A stretch of 64,000 bases of DNA from CAYPGJ01 sp964638515 (GTDB lineage: Bacteria; Planctomycetota; Phycisphaerae; Phycisphaerales; UBA1924): the NCBI GenBank assembly GCA_964638515.1, contig CAZWZL010000002.1:1-64000 (forward strand), in the 5' to 3' direction. This document shows, piece after piece, positions 62,579 to 64,000 of the stretch. Made by a program: the position numbers and the translations under genes. Position 1 is the stretch's first letter, and the number at the start of each line of letters is the position of its first letter. Below the pieces are notes generated by a model. That model saw only the letters and a program-made list of their open reading frames with translations, made no database searches and was not told the DNA's origin.

Positions 62579-64000
62579 TCACACCTCCGCCAGCGACCGC
62601 TGATACCGTCCCATCAGCCCCGCTCTCGTGATAAGCCCAAGAACACGAGTGCGCCCGCTCTCTCGCCGGACCACCGCGAGCGCGTCGGCGTCGCACGCCG
62701 CGAACTTCTCCATCACGCTGTCCAGCGGTTCCTCCCCCTCAACCGTGGGCAGGTCGTGCCGCATCAGCTCATCCACCAGCAGGAGCGGGATCGCCTCACG
62801 CGCCACGAGCGCCGTTCGGAAATCCTCCCCGCGCACCATCCCCAGATAGTCCCCCTCACCCGAGATCACCACGAACTGCTCCGCTCCGGTCTGCTCCGCG
62901 ATCTCCAGCAGCGTGGATCCCGCATCCTCGCGCCCCACCGACACGTGCCGCTCCAGCGCCACGTCCTTCACGCTCAGCCGACGCAGGATGGTCGCGTCCG
63001 CCGCGGTTCCCACCCGATACCCCTGCCGACGCAACTTGTGCGTGTAGATCGAATCGCGCAGCGCCATCCGCGCCACCCCCGTCGAGAGCACCGCAGCAAA
63101 CATGATCGGCAAAAGCACGTACACGTCCCGCGTCAGCTCGAACAACATCAGGATCGCGGTCAGCGGCGCATGCGTCGTTCCAGCCACCAAGGCCGCCATG
63201 CCCACCAGCGCATACGCGGCCGGGCTCCCGCCCGCGGGCAGCAGCCCCAGCCGCTCGAGCGTAGTCCCGACCAGCGCACCCGCCGCGGCCCCGAGAAACA
63301 GGCTCGGCGCAAACACGCCGCCGCTCCCGCCCGAACCCAGCGTCAGACACGTCCCGAGCAGCTTGCACGCCAGCAGCGCGCCGAGCATCCACCACACCAT
63401 GGGCAGCCCGCCCGCTGCGCCGACGCTCGTCACCGCCGCGCCCTCGTTCGCGCTGGCCGCGCTCAGCATCGCGCCGCCGTAGCTCGACGGGTCAAGCAGC
63501 CGACGGATCGCCTCGTACCCGTTCCCGAAAAACCACGGCAGGTCCTGAGGAGATCCCGCCGCCGAGGCCGCCAGCAGGAATCCGATCCCCAGCAACCCCA
63601 GGCCGAACGCCCCGATCACCGGCTTCACCACCGGATGCACGCGCACTCGCTCCGCCACGTCCTCCGACGCGTACAGCATCCGCACGAACAGCGCCGAAAG
63701 CAGCCCGCACGCCAGCCCGAGGAGCGCGTAACTCGGCAGCTCCATCAGCGTGAACTGCTGATGCTCGAACACGCTCGCTCCCCCGAAGATCGCCTGGTTG
63801 CGCCCCAGCACCGCCTGCGTCGTGGCCGCCGAGAACACGCTCGCCACCACGATCGGCGTGAACGTCTTTAGCGAGAAGTCCCGAAGGAGAATCTCCAGCA
63901 CGAAGAACACGCCGGCGATCGGCGCATTGAACACCGACGCGATCCCCGCCGCCGCGCCGCAGCCAAGAAGCGTCCCCGTGTGCTCCCGAGGCGCCTTGAG
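62579..64000 (-). CDS. CLC-type chloride channel/transporter with CBS domains (start beyond window)
   Basis: 473 codons are visible and the frame is open to the right edge. Ion-pathway segments include GCGAAAGIASVFNAPIAGVFFVLEI, LTLGSGGSGGVFAPSLFLGAAAGAL (the GxFxP selectivity region) and THAPLTAILMLFELT. The last 130 residues form a CBS pair (VKDVALERHVSVGREDAGSTLLEI... and DELMRHDLPTVEGEEPLDSVM), which in CLC proteins senses nucleotides. The N-terminal part with GSGIP and the gating glutamate lies outside the window. Confidence 0.9.
   Translation of the reverse strand, partial: LKAPREHTGTLLGCGAAAGIASVFNAPIAGVFFVLEILLRDFSLKTFTPIVVASVFSAATTQAVLGRNQAIFGGASVFEHQQFTLMELPSYALLGLACGLLSALFVRMLYASEDVAERVRVHPVVKPVIGAFGLGLLGIGFLLAASAAGSPQDLPWFFGNGYEAIRRLLDPSSYGGAMLSAASANEGAAVTSVGAAGGLPMVWWMLGALLACKLLGTCLTLGSGGSGGVFAPSLFLGAAAGALVGTTLERLGLLPAGGSPAAYALVGMAALVAGTTHAPLTAILMLFELTRDVYVLLPIMFAAVLSTGVARMALRDSIYTHKLRRQGYRVGTAADATILRRLSVKDVALERHVSVGREDAGSTLLEIAEQTGAEQFVVISGEGDYLGMVRGEDFRTALVAREAIPLLLVDELMRHDLPTVEGEEPLDSVMEKFAACDADALAVVRRESGRTRVLGLITRAGLMGRYQRSLAEV

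Overview
The window is a GC-rich bacterial chromosome segment. I place it in the Planctomycetota, most likely class Phycisphaerae. The grounds are several exported proteins ending in paired EF-hand (dockerin-like) motifs, pseudopilin-type proteins, the HpnC/HpnD/HpnE squalene route with an HpnH homologue, a planctomycete-type RNA polymerase omega subunit, and promoters of the form TANNNT. This is inference from family resemblance, not from a marker-gene search. I saw no phage, insertion sequence or CRISPR array.

Layout. 1-3.7 kb: the end of a glycosyltransferase, a formylglycine-generating-enzyme-like exported protein, and an exported protein whose frame is broken by one TAA codon. 3.7-7.5 kb (minus): an ispH - tandem universal stress protein - rlmN - thioredoxin-like cluster. 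7.6-10.9 kb: hpnC-hpnD-hpnE with ATGA overlaps, closed by a long palindrome. 10.9-11.8 kb: rpmI-rplT. 12-13.9 kb: a 12-cysteine exported peptide behind a heptamer repeat, an unknown membrane-anchored protein and a pseudopilin. 13.9-15.8 kb: an ECF sigma factor and a membrane protein that joins an anti-sigma-like part to a pseudopilin-like part. 16-17.2 kb: hpnH. 17.3-25.2 kb: an exported-protein region with two tandem parallel beta-helix paralogues, a C39-like/propeller protein and a peptidylarginine-deiminase-family protein. All four of these end in the same cysteine-bracketed dockerin-like doublet; a GT2 gene lies among them.

25-47.6 kb is mostly housekeeping: a RibB-RibA-like fusion with a degenerate second half, an M42-like peptidase, a Nif3-like protein, PhoH, ispF, a HIT protein, a TlpA-like thioredoxin, rnpB (RNase P RNA), rlmE, a copper-type P-ATPase, thrS, nrdR, two overlapping PH-domain membrane proteins, cdsA, uppS and an HU protein. 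48-49.5 kb holds another dockerin-bearing exported propeller. Then come tRNA-Ser(GCU), thpR, rpoZ-coaC with three following genes including a glycogen-synthase-like glycosyltransferase, rpsB-tsf, an isolated nuoC, a cysteine desulfurase, an MlaF-like ATPase, a TetR regulator with a candidate operator, rnpA-yidD, and a CLC chloride-channel gene that runs off the right edge.

How the genes fit together. IspH and IspF (isoprenoid precursors), HpnCDE (squalene), HpnH (adenosylhopane) and UppS (undecaprenyl carrier) form an isoprenoid/hopanoid theme, although no squalene-hopene cyclase is visible. The most distinctive features are the secreted dockerin-module proteins, the sigma/pseudopilin signalling pair, the cysteine-rich peptides, and a widespread pattern in which a -10-like hexamer sits 6-10 nt before the start codon, which suggests many leaderless mRNAs.
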